64,000 bases of DNA from Companilactobacillus zhachilii (GCF_003606365.2 NZ_CP031933.2:2294001-2358000), one strand, 5' to 3'; positions 33,179-42,629 are shown, numbered from the stretch's first letter. Numbers and translations are program-made. Notes: generated by a model not told the origin, from the letters alone.

Positions 33179-34828
33179 TTACTTATTTTCTAACATTACA
33201 GATTCGTATGGCCGTAAAGTTACCGTTTTATTGCTCATTTCTACGTCCTCATAATTCCCCAACAATAAGTCGAAGCCATCAGCAATTTCTCGCGTTTGAG
33301 TTTCTGCAGTAAAATTAGCCATTATTAAAATTTTACCCTTGTCATTAAATCTTTCATAGCTATAAACACTATTATCTTCGGCATTTAGTAATTTATATGC
33401 CCCATCTGTTAATAATACCTTATTTTTACGCAAGAAAATCAATGCACGATAGAAATTAAAGACATTATTTTTCATTTTTAAGACTTTTTCAACAGAATAG
33501 TCATCATGATGCAATGGTTTTAACCATGGTTGACCAGTAGTGAAGCCGTGATATTTACTAGAATCCCACTGCATAGGCAACCGAGAATTCTCACGTGATT
33601 TTTGTTGTAAAATTTTAATTGCTAATTTTTCATCAACACCGTTTTTCATCAATTCGTTGTAGGCGTTGATAGATTCATGATCCTGATATTGGCTGATATC
33701 CGTAAAATACGCATTTTTCATTGCAATTTCATCGCCTTGATAAATATACGGTGTCCCTTGCAAGCCAAATTCGACCATTGCTAAAAGCTTGGCCGATTGA
33801 TCACGATATTTGTCATCATCCGTAAAACGAGAAATAGCTCGTGGCTGGTCATGATTGTTCCAAAAGAGTGCATTCCAACCACCTTGGCGATTCATTTTGA
33901 CTTGCCAATCACTCAATATCTTCGTCAAGTCAGTCAATTTGTAGTGACCCAAAGTCCACTTATTACCGTCAGTATAGTCAACCTTCACATGATGGAAAGT
34001 GAAAGCCATAGAAAGTTCTTGGCGCTTAGGATTAGTATACTTAACAGCTTCAGAAATAGGTGTCGACGAAAGTTCCCCAACAGTCACAAACTTATTAGGT
34101 CCAAAGACTTTCTCATACATTTCATGAATATATTCGTGTACGTGTGGTCCATTAGTATAGAAATTACGTCCATCATCTAATGGTGTTTTAAAAGTATCGT
34201 TAGGAAGGTTCTTATCTTTAGAAATGTTATTGATAACATCCAAACGGAATCCATCGATACCTTTGTTAGCCCAGTATGTGAGCATCTTAAAAATTTCATA
34301 ACGTAATTTCTCATTACGCCAATTCAAGTCGGGCATTGTAACATCATATAAGTGCAAATAATATTGACCTAATGATGGTACAAATTTCCAAGCACTACCG
34401 CTAAATTTGGAAACCCAATTATTTGGTTCATGACCGTCCACTGGGTCGCGCCAAATATAATAGTCATGATAAGGATTATCTTTTGACTTCAAGGCTTCTT
34501 GAAACCAACGATTCTCATTTGAGGTATGGTTCAAAACCATATCCATAATAATTTTGATACCACGTTTATGAGCTTCCTGTAACATCCTCTCGAAGTCATC
34601 CATAGTACCAAAAACAGGGTCAATTTGATAATAATCTGCTATATCATAGCCATTGTCATTTCCTGGGGAACGATACATTGGCGTTAACCAAATCAACCCA
34701 ATGCCTAATTCTTGTAAATAATCTAGACGCGATATAATTCCATTAATATCACCAATCCCATCTCCATTTGAATCTTGGAAACTGCGTGGATAAATTTGAT
34801 ACACAGTTTCTTTTTTCCATTCCTTCAT
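33179..34828 (-). CDS. treA: Trehalose-6-phosphate hydrolase (GH13)
   Basis: A 549-residue cytoplasmic GH13 glycosidase that splits trehalose-6-phosphate into glucose and glucose-6-phosphate. Conserved regions are DMVLNHTS, GFRLDVINN (nucleophile Asp), VTVGELSST (acid/base Glu) and FWNNHDQPRAISRF. The GELSST and WNALFWNNHDQPR segments favour TreA/TreC over oligo-1,6-glucosidases. Length fits the family. No trehalose PTS transporter is in the window, so uptake must be encoded elsewhere. Confidence 0.9.
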   Translation of the reverse strand: MKEWKKETVYQIYPRSFQDSNGDGIGDINGIISRLDYLQELGIGLIWLTPMYRSPGNDNGYDIADYYQIDPVFGTMDDFERMLQEAHKRGIKIIMDMVLNHTSNENRWFQEALKSKDNPYHDYYIWRDPVDGHEPNNWVSKFSGSAWKFVPSLGQYYLHLYDVTMPDLNWRNEKLRYEIFKMLTYWANKGIDGFRLDVINNISKDKNLPNDTFKTPLDDGRNFYTNGPHVHEYIHEMYEKVFGPNKFVTVGELSSTPISEAVKYTNPKRQELSMAFTFHHVKVDYTDGNKWTLGHYKLTDLTKILSDWQVKMNRQGGWNALFWNNHDQPRAISRFTDDDKYRDQSAKLLAMVEFGLQGTPYIYQGDEIAMKNAYFTDISQYQDHESINAYNELMKNGVDEKLAIKILQQKSRENSRLPMQWDSSKYHGFTTGQPWLKPLHHDDYSVEKVLKMKNNVFNFYRALIFLRKNKVLLTDGAYKLLNAEDNSVYSYERFNDKGKILIMANFTAETQTREIADGFDLLLGNYEDVEMSNKTVTLRPYESVMLENK

Positions 34829-34880
34829 TTAGTCAGAACTCCTCGATTTTAAATTAATTTAAGCCTACTTGACGCGGTAA

Positions 34881-34909
34881 AGTTTATAATATGTTTATAC
34901 ATCTGTCAA
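34881..34909 (-). promoter_or_regulatory. treA promoter and operator
   Basis: On the minus strand TTGACA (34904-34909) and TAAACT (34881-34886) are 17 bases apart. The near-palindrome ATGTTTATACAT (34891-34902) fills the spacer, the expected place for a TreR operator. Confidence 0.7.
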
Positions 34910-35095
34910 CGATTTGATTTTTATATTTTTTAAAAATTGTTACTTAACTACTGTCATGATAGTTATTCCATAGTAATTTAGCAATTATAAATTTTTTTAA
35001 TTTTTAAATATGCCATTTCAAAGTTATGATAATTCGTTAGTTTTTAATTTTAGATATATTCTCATATTCTTAACTGAGAACCGAAAAATTAAAGA

Positions 35096-35272
35096 TGCCA
35101 CCTCCAAGAGCAAGAAATTAGGTCGCTGTGGGGACCGACAAAAGCCAAGGTCTTTTGTCTCGATTTTGAACCTCGCACAAATCGCGAGTTTCAAAAGTCG
35201 TCCCGTGGTGTAAGCACTAAAGTGCTAACGCCACCTGCACAGCGACCTAATTTCTTGCTCTTTCCGGCTAGT
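35096..35272 (-). repeat. Family A palindromic repeat, reversed
   Basis: It starts TGCCACCTCCAAGAGCAAG and ends TTCCGGCTAGTT. P4 is CAAAAG/CTTTTG, P3 CTCGC/GCGAG, P2 AGCACT/AGTGCT. It is very similar to the copy at 58810, including the flank. Confidence 0.9.
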
Positions 35273-35773
35273 TCATTGTTTGTTTTTGAATCAATGACTA
35301 AAATTACTGGATATGTAGTATGTTCTGAATCTTTTGAATTTGAAAATTATTCCAATTCTATAATCAAAAAATCAACTAGCACCACGAGTATTTCTACTAT
35401 AATTATGAGTAAAATTTAATACGATATAAGCCCCATTATTTTTCTTTTGACTAATTGTACCTGCGGTTTAAAAACTCACGTCAAAACGTACGAATTCGCT
35501 AAATAAAAGTATTTATCACTCTGTATCGTTTGCAATTCAAAGTCTAACTTTCTAACTTATTATTTAACCAACTTCTAGCGACTAGATTTACTAACTACGA
35601 GACGAGTTTCCAGGCCGAAATTTAAGGCCAATTCTTTTGCGCTAATGGGCGGCATATCAACCTTTGCACGGACACTTTAGCTTTTAAAACACTGTCTCCG
35701 AAATAAATTTGTTTACAGTATTGGAATAATAGTTTATATTCAAATTCTAATTTAATATTTGGAGAAAAAAAGG

Positions 35774-36316
35774 ATGCGTCAAATTATAACAGAGAGATTA
35801 ATCATTCGTCCGATCAAAATGACGGACCATGATGAATTAAAAGCGATTTTGTTGGATCCAAAAGTCGTTCGATACACACGCTATCGTGACGTCAAAACGC
35901 CAACTAATTTCACTGCGATTTTTGAAAGCCACTTTTTAAATACGGCTTATACATTTGGAATCGAAACAAAAGATGAACATAAGTTGATCGGTTTCTATGA
36001 ATTCCATCCTGAAGATACGACTGGCATTTTGACTTACGCTTTAGCTCAAAGTGCTTGGGGCAAAGGTTATGTGGCCGAAGTTGGCATTGGTATGATGGCT
36101 TATGGCTTCAACGCCTTGAATTTCAAACGTATCGAAGCCCACTATGCAAGCAGTAATCCACGTTCTGGCAAAGTTATGAGCAAAATGGGCATGCATGATT
36201 TAGGTTCAATTGGAACTTTCCCTTCACCACACACAGGTGAAGTTCGCAAAGTCATGGCTTACGAACTGACTAAAGAAGACTGGCTCTTAAGCAACAATCA
36301 AGAACAAGCAGTTTAG
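35774..36316 (+). CDS. GNAT N-acetyltransferase (RimJ/RimL type)
   Basis: A 180-residue acetyltransferase beginning ITERLIIRPIKMTDHDEL, typical of the ribosomal-protein Ser/Ala acetyltransferase branch. The acetyl-CoA loop is QSAWGKGYVAEVG (about residues 97-109) and the C-terminal ASSNPRSGKVMSKMGM is conserved. An upstream TTG overlaps the GGAG ribosome site, so the ATG at 35774 is chosen. The acceptor is unknown. Confidence 0.9.
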   Translation: MRQIITERLIIRPIKMTDHDELKAILLDPKVVRYTRYRDVKTPTNFTAIFESHFLNTAYTFGIETKDEHKLIGFYEFHPEDTTGILTYALAQSAWGKGYVAEVGIGMMAYGFNALNFKRIEAHYASSNPRSGKVMSKMGMHDLGSIGTFPSPHTGEVRKVMAYELTKEDWLLSNNQEQAV

Positions 36317-36371
36317 CACGAGCATCATATTATTAAGACATACATTTTAAACCTAGTTATTCCACTTAAAC

Positions 36372-36418
36372 CAAACAAGGCCCGCAATCCAAAATCGGAT
36401 TACGGGCCTTGTTTTACT
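36372..36418. terminator. Family B bidirectional terminator
   Basis: AACAAGGCCCG-CAATCC pairs with GGATTA-CGGGCCTTGTT. It lies between the convergent GNAT and alarmone synthetase genes. Downstream CTATATTTTGTCCCGCTCT is the conserved right flank also seen at 40170. Confidence 0.85.
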
Positions 36419-36468
36419 TAATGCTAGAAAGCTGACTATATTTTGTCCCGCTCTCTACTCTTTTTGTA

Positions 36469-37152
36469 TTAAATCAATTCTTTATGAATTCCTTGCATAC
36501 CACGTTCAATTTGTTCCAATTCTTCCGCATAACCCTTCAAACGGTCACCATATTTACTGACTAGTTCAGGATTTGCATCCGTCTTATAACGTAATTTATG
36601 TTCTAAACTAGCCCACATATCCATACCGACGGTTCTAATTTGAATTTCAACAGGTACATCAATCGGACCAGTGGCTTGAAAGACCGGAACCTTAACGACA
36701 ATATGCAAACTACGATAGCCACTATCTTTAGGATTCTTAATGTAATCCTTGCGTTTTAATAGTGTCACATCAGTTTGATCAACTAACAATTTTTCAACAT
36801 TGTAAATATCATCAATGTAATTCGTAATCACTCGAATACCAGCTATATCGTATATATTATCTTCAATAGCCTTTGTCGTAAGATCATAGCCCTTGCGTTC
36901 AGCCTTTTGTAACAAGCTTTGCATTTCTTTCATCCGCGATTCCATATGATGAATCGGATTATAATCATAATTAACTTGAAATTCAGAATCCAAATTTTCT
37001 AGTTTGGTACTAATTTCTTTTTGACCAGCTTGATAAAGTTGATACATCTTAATTAATTCAGATAATTCATCCATATCGGGGCGATTAACGATACCATCTA
37101 ATTCCGACTGCAATTTTTTCAAATTAATAACGCTGGGTCTTTCTAATATCAT
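36469..37152 (-). CDS. Small alarmone synthetase (RelA/SpoT-domain GTP pyrophosphokinase)
   Basis: A 227-residue single-domain (p)ppGpp synthetase of the RelQ/RelP kind. The synthetase core DIAGIRVITNYIDDIYNVEKLL, the KDYIKNPKDSGYRSLH substrate loop and the VEIQIRTVGMDMWASLEHKLRYK segment are complete. No hydrolase, TGS or ACT domains are present. It uses ATP and GTP or GDP to make alarmones in stress. It follows codA by 74 bases and may share its transcript. Confidence 0.93.
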   Translation of the reverse strand: MILERPSVINLKKLQSELDGIVNRPDMDELSELIKMYQLYQAGQKEISTKLENLDSEFQVNYDYNPIHHMESRMKEMQSLLQKAERKGYDLTTKAIEDNIYDIAGIRVITNYIDDIYNVEKLLVDQTDVTLLKRKDYIKNPKDSGYRSLHIVVKVPVFQATGPIDVPVEIQIRTVGMDMWASLEHKLRYKTDANPELVSKYGDRLKGYAEELEQIERGMQGIHKELI

Positions 37153-37226
37153 ATATTTATCCTTTGACTTTAAATTTCAAAAGTTATTTCGATTCCATAA
37201 TTAAAAATCAACTAGCATCACAAGTA

Positions 37227-38459
37227 CTAAATATATAATTCAGTTTCAGCTGGCTTGGTTTTACCGATAACCTCACCGTTATGAACGGACAACAATACTT
37301 CAGCACGTTTGTTCAAAGCATCATAGAAATTATGGGCATTGAGCATAACAAAGTTGGCTGGTTTACCTACTTCAATTCCATACTGATTTTGGACATGCAT
37401 AACTCTAGCACTGTTGGTTGTAATGAATTTGTACGAATCCATAATTTCTTGATGTCCCATCATTTGCGTAGCGTGTAGACCTTCTGCCAAAACATCATAC
37501 ATATTACCGTTACCCATTGGATACCATGGGTCCTTAATATCATCTTCACCAAAAGCCACATTGATACCATTTTCGTTAAGTTCTTTGACTCTTGTTAAGC
37601 CACGACGTTTAGGATATGTATCAAAACGGCCACCCAAGTACATATTGACCAAGGGATTAGAAATAAAGTTCATATTAGACATCTTCAACAAGCGCATCAA
37701 TTTATACATATAAGCATCGTTATACGATCCCATTGCGGTAGTGTGTGACGCCGTTACACGATCACCTAGACCACTTTCATAAGCTAAGGTAGCTAGTGTT
37801 TCTAAGCTACGTGAACTGGGATCATCAATTTCATCACAGTGTGCATCAAACAACAAGTCATTTTTTTGTGCCAAGTCAAAAGCAAAGTGCAACGATTCTA
37901 CTGAATATTCTCGATTAAATTCAAAATGTGGAATAGCTCCAACAACATCTACACCCAAATCAACAGCTTTTTCCATTAATTCTTTTCCGTGTGGATATGA
38001 AAGGATTCCTTCTTGTGGAAAAGCAACAATCTGCAATGTCATCCAGTCTTTAACTGTTTCACGAACATCAATCAAAGCCTTCAAGGCCTTCAAACTCGGA
38101 TCAGTCACGTCAACATGTGAGCGGACAAACTGAATACCATGACTAGCTTGCATCTTCAAAGCCAAAATAGCCCGTTTTTTAACGTCTTGATAGGTTAAAT
38201 CCTTTTTACGTTCAGACCAAATGCGAATTCCATCAAACAACGTACCATTTTCATTCCACTCAGGTTGGCCTGCTGTCAAAGTACTATCCAAGTGCACATG
38301 AGGATCAACGAATGGTGGTAAAACCAATTTTTCATGACCAGCAATTACTTCTTCACCATCTTTAGGCGTTAGGTGTTCAGCAATTTCAGTAAACTTACCG
38401 TCTTCGATTCTGATATCTTGAGCAGGTTGATTCTCAATTCTGACTTGTTGTAATAACAT
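37227..38459 (-). CDS. codA: Cytosine deaminase
   Basis: A 410-residue amidohydrolase that converts cytosine to uracil. Metal-binding and catalytic motifs are DPHVHLD, RSHVDV, FDAHCDEIDD, ASHTTAMGSY and FGEDDIKDPWYP, all matching CodA. It is transcribed divergently from the cytosine permease gene codB. Together they let the cell salvage cytosine into the uracil pool. The ATG lies after AAGGAG. Confidence 0.95.
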   Translation of the reverse strand: MLLQQVRIENQPAQDIRIEDGKFTEIAEHLTPKDGEEVIAGHEKLVLPPFVDPHVHLDSTLTAGQPEWNENGTLFDGIRIWSERKKDLTYQDVKKRAILALKMQASHGIQFVRSHVDVTDPSLKALKALIDVRETVKDWMTLQIVAFPQEGILSYPHGKELMEKAVDLGVDVVGAIPHFEFNREYSVESLHFAFDLAQKNDLLFDAHCDEIDDPSSRSLETLATLAYESGLGDRVTASHTTAMGSYNDAYMYKLMRLLKMSNMNFISNPLVNMYLGGRFDTYPKRRGLTRVKELNENGINVAFGEDDIKDPWYPMGNGNMYDVLAEGLHATQMMGHQEIMDSYKFITTNSARVMHVQNQYGIEVGKPANFVMLNAHNFYDALNKRAEVLLSVHNGEVIGKTKPAETELYI

Positions 38460-38487
38460 CGCGATACACTCCTTTTATTTTTGATAT

Positions 38488-38533
38488 AGTATACAATTTC
38501 TGTATTGACAATGCCAAATTTCTCAATTAGACT
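38488..38533. promoter_or_regulatory. Divergent codA/codB promoters
   Basis: For codB: TTGACA (38505-38510), 17 bases, TAGACT (38528-38533). For codA on the other strand: TTGGCA (38512-38517), 18 bases, TATACT (38488-38493). The two promoters overlap, so they may compete. Confidence 0.65.
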
Positions 38534-38543
38534 TACAGCAATA

Positions 38544-38638
38544 TAGATCTTTTTAAGGGCAGTCCAGCGAGGCTGACAAAAGAGCGGTAAATTTTGAAAA
38601 TTGAGGGGCCTGCTCATTTTAGCAGTCCCCCTTTTTTA
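38544..38638 (+). promoter_or_regulatory. codB: PyrR-type attenuator upstream of codB
   Basis: CAGTCCAGCGAGGCTG (38560-38575) matches the conserved PyrR binding loop (TCCAGAGAGGCT) of pyrimidine operons and sits in a stem with CTTTTT/AAAAGAG. A terminator follows (38603-38637: GAGGGG-CCTGCT pairs with AGCAG-TCCCCC, then six T). With UMP or UTP bound, PyrR would stabilise this loop and cause termination, shutting off cytosine uptake when pyrimidines are plentiful. The RNA class is established; its use here is inferred. Confidence 0.85.
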
Positions 38639-38669
38639 CTGCTCACAAGACAATATGGGGGTAAAAAAT

Positions 38670-40025
38670 ATGGCAACAAAAGAACACATTCAAGCAACCA
38701 CATCCGACCAGCGGGCCATGTCCAAATGGGATATGTTCGCTACTTGGATCGGAGCCAACGCTAACAACGGAACATGGTATATCGGTGGTGTTATCGCAGC
38801 TGTTGGTCTAATCAAAGCATCTACACTGTTGGTAGTTGTTGGTTCACTTTCTTATATTCTATTAGGATTAGCATCATATATGGGCTATAAAACAGGACTC
38901 CCAGCTATGGTGTTAACTCGACCATCTTTCGGCGTTAAAGGCTCTATCATCCCTTCAATCGTCAATGTTGTCCAATTCATCGGTTGGGCAGCAATCAATA
39001 CTTTTATCGCTGCAACATCAATCAGCTTTATTCTAAAAGATCTTCTCGGTTGGGACAATTCATCCTTCCACAACCAATTCAGCATTATTATTGGTATTGT
39101 CGTTATGTCCATTCTACATCTAATTTCTATTTCATTAGGTGAAAAATCAGTTAAATGGATCGAACGTTTTGGAATTATTCTAGTTATTATTTTAGTTACT
39201 TGGGAATCTATCGTTGTTTTGAAGACAGTCCCTTTTCACGATATCGTTAAATATCAACCCGCCGCAAAGTTTCAACTGCCCAGTGGTAAAATCGTTGATA
39301 TCTTAGCCGCTTTTAACCTAGCTTGGGTCACGGCCGCAGCTGACTTCAGTCGTTTTACAAAAGATAAACACGCTGCCACAACTGCTTCATTTTTAGGAGC
39401 AAATATCGGTTTGTTCTGGTTTGCCTTTATTGGTTTGATCGCCACTATCGCAACAGCTATTACCATCAATAAATTTGATCCTAACAACGCCGACCCTAGT
39501 ACAATCGCTGCTAAGTTAGGCTTAGGTATTTTAGCAATGCTAGTTATCGTTATCACAAGTACAACTGCTAATGCGGTTAACTTAATGGCCGCCGGTTCCG
39601 CTCTAACCAATATCTTCCACCGTCTTAAACTAACGCCAGCCTTATGGATCGTTACGTTAGTCGCAACCGTTATGACATTTATTCCTGTCTATATCGCCAG
39701 TTTCTTAACAACCTTTGAGACATTTCTCGACGGTATCGGAATGTTCTTGGGACCAGAGATTGCCATTTTCCTAGTTGATTTCTTCTTTATCAAACGCAAG
39801 GATTACGAAGTTTCTCAATTTTCAAAAGTTAATGGTAGCTACTGGTACACCAAAGGGGTCAATTTAATAGCCATTGCCACTTGGGCTATTGGGGTTATTA
39901 GTTACCTCGGACTAAATAAACTCGATTTCATCGTCAATACCGTTGGTGCCACTTTCCCAGCAATGTTAATCACTGCTATTTTATATTACGTAGTTGCCAA
40001 CATGAAAAATAAACAAATTAACTAA
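38670..40025 (+). CDS. codB: Cytosine permease (NCS1 family)
   Basis: A 451-residue 12-helix NCS1 transporter. Typical segments are SKWDMFATWIGANANNGTWYIGG in helix 1, MVLTRPSFGVKGS, and NLAWVTAAADFSRF. It imports cytosine for CodA. An open frame runs upstream to 38601 through the attenuator, but the ATG at 38670 follows GGGGG and is the real start. The PyrR element upstream controls it. Confidence 0.94.
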   Translation: MATKEHIQATTSDQRAMSKWDMFATWIGANANNGTWYIGGVIAAVGLIKASTLLVVVGSLSYILLGLASYMGYKTGLPAMVLTRPSFGVKGSIIPSIVNVVQFIGWAAINTFIAATSISFILKDLLGWDNSSFHNQFSIIIGIVVMSILHLISISLGEKSVKWIERFGIILVIILVTWESIVVLKTVPFHDIVKYQPAAKFQLPSGKIVDILAAFNLAWVTAAADFSRFTKDKHAATTASFLGANIGLFWFAFIGLIATIATAITINKFDPNNADPSTIAAKLGLGILAMLVIVITSTTANAVNLMAAGSALTNIFHRLKLTPALWIVTLVATVMTFIPVYIASFLTTFETFLDGIGMFLGPEIAIFLVDFFFIKRKDYEVSQFSKVNGSYWYTKGVNLIAIATWAIGVISYLGLNKLDFIVNTVGATFPAMLITAILYYVVANMKNKQIN

Positions 40026-40028
40026 AAA

Positions 40029-40196
40029 AAAGAGTTTGGGACAAAACTATTATTATCTTTAAATATGCAGCATAAACGTGGAACAAAACATAGCTTTTTC
40101 CGCTTAAAACAAACAGCCCCAGCAATCCAAAATCGGATTACTGGGGCTGTTTGCCTTAATGCTCGAAAGCTGAACATGTTTTGTCCCACTCTTTTT
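40029..40196. repeat. Family B long-form unit, bidirectional terminator
   Basis: Outer arms AAAGAGTTTGGGACAAAAC and GTTTTGTCCCACTCTTT pair across 165 bases. Inside lies the hairpin AAACAGCCCCAG-CAATCC / GGATTA-CTGGGGCTGTTT (40110-40152). It separates convergent codB and the DHA2 gene. Partial relatives with the same outer arms are at 28286, 36372 and 42218. Confidence 0.85.
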
Positions 40197-41619
40197 AATT
40201 TTGCATTCTTTTAGCTTTACGATGCCACAAGAAAATACCCAATAATAAAGCCACACTAATTAAACAAGATAATCCAAAGGTAAGGTGCATTCCATCAATA
40301 AACAACTGTGGATTATTAGGTGTGTATGATTTAACACGACTTCCATTTAGAATCGACATCGAGCCAAACAATAACGTCGTTGATAAGGCTGAACCAACGA
40401 CCATTCCCACCGTTCTGGCTAAACTGTAGACACTACCTGCAGAGCCATAATCTTTGGCAGCAACATTACTCATAACTAAAACATTATTTGGAGAATGGAA
40501 TAACCCATTTCCTAATCCTGCCAAAGCGGCTCCAATCGCAAAAATCCAAACGGGATTATGTAGTCCACTAAAGACATAGAAAATTTGTCCGAAACTAATT
40601 ATTGCCAAGCCAACTAAAGTAATCTTAAACGGATCGTGACGATCTGCCAATGAACCTGACATCGGTGCAATAAATAATTGAACCACTGGAAAAATCAACA
40701 AGAAAAAGCCGCTAAATAATGGACTAAATTCACGTGCATTTTGTAAATAAAATGGCGCTAAAACATCGAAAAAGAAATCAACGATGAAGACCATAAAACA
40801 GGCTAATAACTGCATCGTAAACCATTTATTTTTGAATAACGAAACTGGTAAAATTGGTTCTTTTTGTTTTGACTCATAACGATATAAGATTATTAATAAA
40901 ATCAATCCAACCAGCGTTAAACTAAGAATCCGCCAATCGGCCCAGCCCCACTGTTGGCTCAAAAGAATTCCGATAAACATACTGGTGAAACCAACTAATA
41001 ATAAAATTGATCCCGCCAAATCAAAGCCATCGCTGACAAAAGTTTTATCCAATTTACTAGGAAGATATTTTACTAAAAGATAAATTGCAATTGCTCCCAC
41101 TGGGACATTCAACCAAAAGATAATATGCCATGGAAAGAAATTCAATAATATTCCACCAAGACTGGGTCCAATAATTCCACCTAGTGAAACGAACGACCCC
41201 ATCCATCCCAAGGCTTGACCACGGCGATTATCTGGAAAACCCTCGACAATAATCCCATTTGAAGTTGCCATTGTCATTGCTGCACCAATTGCCTGCAAAC
41301 TTCGAGCTAATATTAGTGACAGCCAGTTTAGTGATAAGGCACAGAGCATTGAACTAATAACAAATATAGCTGTTCCCCATTTGAAAAATCTGATTTTTCC
41401 ATATTTATCACCAAGTTTTCCAAAAATCATCAAAGTACTACTCATTACTATCAAATATAAAGTAACGACCCAATTGACTAAACTCATATTGGTATGAAGT
41501 GCCCGACTCAACACTGGTAGCGCCACGGTAACAATGCTACTATCGAGAGTAGACATAAAAATCACAATCCCAATACCTAGCAAGATCATTGTTAGGTTTT
41601 TATTTTTAACTTGTTTCAT
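40195..41619 (-). CDS. DHA2 family multidrug MFS transporter
   Basis: A 474-residue transporter with about 14 hydrophobic helices, as in the DHA2 (EmrB/QacA) family. Markers are FMSTLDSSIVTVALPVLSRAL in helix 1, GKLGDKYGKIRFFK after helix 2 and MGSFVSLGGIIGPSLGGILL in helix 5. The ATG at 41619 follows GAGG; a TTG further up overlaps that site. It is divergent from a PadR gene and is probably its target. The exported drug is unknown. Confidence 0.9.
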   Translation of the reverse strand: MKQVKNKNLTMILLGIGIVIFMSTLDSSIVTVALPVLSRALHTNMSLVNWVVTLYLIVMSSTLMIFGKLGDKYGKIRFFKWGTAIFVISSMLCALSLNWLSLILARSLQAIGAAMTMATSNGIIVEGFPDNRRGQALGWMGSFVSLGGIIGPSLGGILLNFFPWHIIFWLNVPVGAIAIYLLVKYLPSKLDKTFVSDGFDLAGSILLLVGFTSMFIGILLSQQWGWADWRILSLTLVGLILLIILYRYESKQKEPILPVSLFKNKWFTMQLLACFMVFIVDFFFDVLAPFYLQNAREFSPLFSGFFLLIFPVVQLFIAPMSGSLADRHDPFKITLVGLAIISFGQIFYVFSGLHNPVWIFAIGAALAGLGNGLFHSPNNVLVMSNVAAKDYGSAGSVYSLARTVGMVVGSALSTTLLFGSMSILNGSRVKSYTPNNPQLFIDGMHLTFGLSCLISVALLLGIFLWHRKAKRMQN

Positions 41620-41632
41620 AATTTTCCTCAAT

Positions 41633-41654
41633 ACTATATATTAATATATATAGT
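41633..41654. promoter_or_regulatory. Dyad operator between the exporter and PadR genes
   Basis: ACTATATAT and ATATATAGT form an inverted repeat with a four-base centre, midway in the 70-base divergent region. It overlaps where both promoters must lie, so PadR binding is a reasonable inference. Confidence 0.6.
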
Positions 41655-41689
41655 TTAATACATAGTAAAAAATTGTAAAGGAGCTTTTT

Positions 41690-42217
41690 ATGGCACGTTC
41701 TAACACATTGCAATACATGATTCTAGGCCTACTTACTCGTCGACCAATGACTGGCTACGATATCAAACAAACTTTTGATAAAGAAAAAGCCGAATTTTGG
41801 ACAGCCCCATTTAGTCAAATCTATCCCGAGTTGAATCGGATGCTTAAAGATAACCAAATTAATCTCCTTAAAACTGATCCCAAAAATAGTCGTCGAAAAA
41901 CCTATCAGCTAACCAATCAAGGACAAAGTTTTTTCAAAGATTGGCTAATCCTACCATTATCATCAGAAAGTACAACGCTAGATAATGACAATTTCATTTT
42001 ACGGTTACACTTTCTAGGAACCCAACAACAATCCACTATAAATCAACTACTAGAACTAAGAATCAAAACGATAAATATTGAAATTGCTCAGCTAGAATTA
42101 GAATTAACTGAAGTGATCAATCATCCGGAACAACTAGGTCGGGAATTGATTATCAAAAAAGAGTTAACTAATAAAAAGGCTGACGTGAAGTTGTGGAAAA
42201 ATGAAATCAAAGGATAG
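41690..42217 (+). CDS. PadR family transcriptional regulator
   Basis: A 175-residue regulator. The N-terminal PadR winged helix reads LQYMILGLLTRRPMTGYDIKQTF followed by the FWTAPFSQIYPELNRML segment. A C-terminal coiled-coil dimer domain (about 95-175) follows, so it is the long PadR/AphA-like type. The ATG follows AAAGGAG. It is divergent from a multidrug exporter, as with LmrR-type control. Confidence 0.92.
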   Translation: MARSNTLQYMILGLLTRRPMTGYDIKQTFDKEKAEFWTAPFSQIYPELNRMLKDNQINLLKTDPKNSRRKTYQLTNQGQSFFKDWLILPLSSESTTLDNDNFILRLHFLGTQQQSTINQLLELRIKTINIEIAQLELELTEVINHPEQLGRELIIKKELTNKKADVKLWKNEIKG

Positions 42218-42285
42218 AAAGTGGGGCAAAACAGGTTTAGCTTTCTAACATTAAGGAAAATGTCGCCAGCAATCCGATTTTGATT
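42218..42285 (-). repeat. Partial family B unit
   Basis: GAAAGTGGGGCAAAACAGG and CTTTCTAACATTAAG are the flank of other family B units read in reverse. Only half of the AATCC hairpin remains (CAGCAATCCGATTTTG). Confidence 0.55.
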
Positions 42286-42318
42286 CCTTCTCAACTTTGG
42301 TTATAGAATCGAATATAA

Positions 42319-42363
42319 AAAGGCTAGATATTTTTTTGGTATACAAAAAATATCTAGCCTTTT
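42319..42363. terminator. Family C hairpin linked to the repeat at 42442
   Basis: AAAAGGCTAGATATTTTTT pairs with AAAAAATATCTAGCCTTTTT. It is the closest terminator-like hairpin downstream of the PadR gene. Confidence 0.75.
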
Positions 42364-42441
42364 TATTATGTTAAATCTCGAATAATATAGCACTTGTTTA
42401 TCGAATTAGTTAGTTACATCATATAAAAAATAACAAATATA

Positions 42442-42623
42442 TTAGTCTCTGGGTGCAAGAAATGTTGGCTGCAGTGCAGGTGGCGTTATGGCTTCAGCCA
42501 TTACACCACGGGACGAGTTTTGAAATTCGCGCACTTTGCGAAGTTCAAAATCGAGGTTCGAGACCGCTTTTCGGCTCGAACCGGTCCCCACAGCGCCAAC
42601 ATTTCTTGCACCCAGAGGCGGCA
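42442..42623 (+). repeat. Family A repeat, GGGTGCAAG stem class
   Basis: The outer stem reads TCTGGGTGCAAGAAATGTTGG, as at 31791, and both termini carry the TCTGGG form. P2 ATGGC/GCCAT, P3 TTCGC/GCGAA and P4 TTCGAG/CTCGAA are complete. It faces the stop of the DegV gene. Confidence 0.9.
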
Positions 42624-42629
42624 GCTAAC

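Larger units (their letters stand above)
34829..35773. other. Gene-free divergent region with tre promoter and one family A repeat
   Basis: It holds the treA promoter/operator, a reversed family A repeat (35096-35272), a conserved repeat flank (35273-35405) similar to one at 58987-59130, and a heavily decayed element near 35571-35655 (GAGACGAGTTTC, then GGGCGGCATAT). No gene is seen. Confidence 0.6.

Noticed and set aside
35400..35660. Possible gene remnant between treA and the GNAT gene
   Set aside because: No frame of useful length; the only recognisable parts are traces of a decayed family A repeat.
38601..38669. N-terminal extension of CodB
   Set aside because: The bases belong to the PyrR attenuator terminator and lack a ribosome site.
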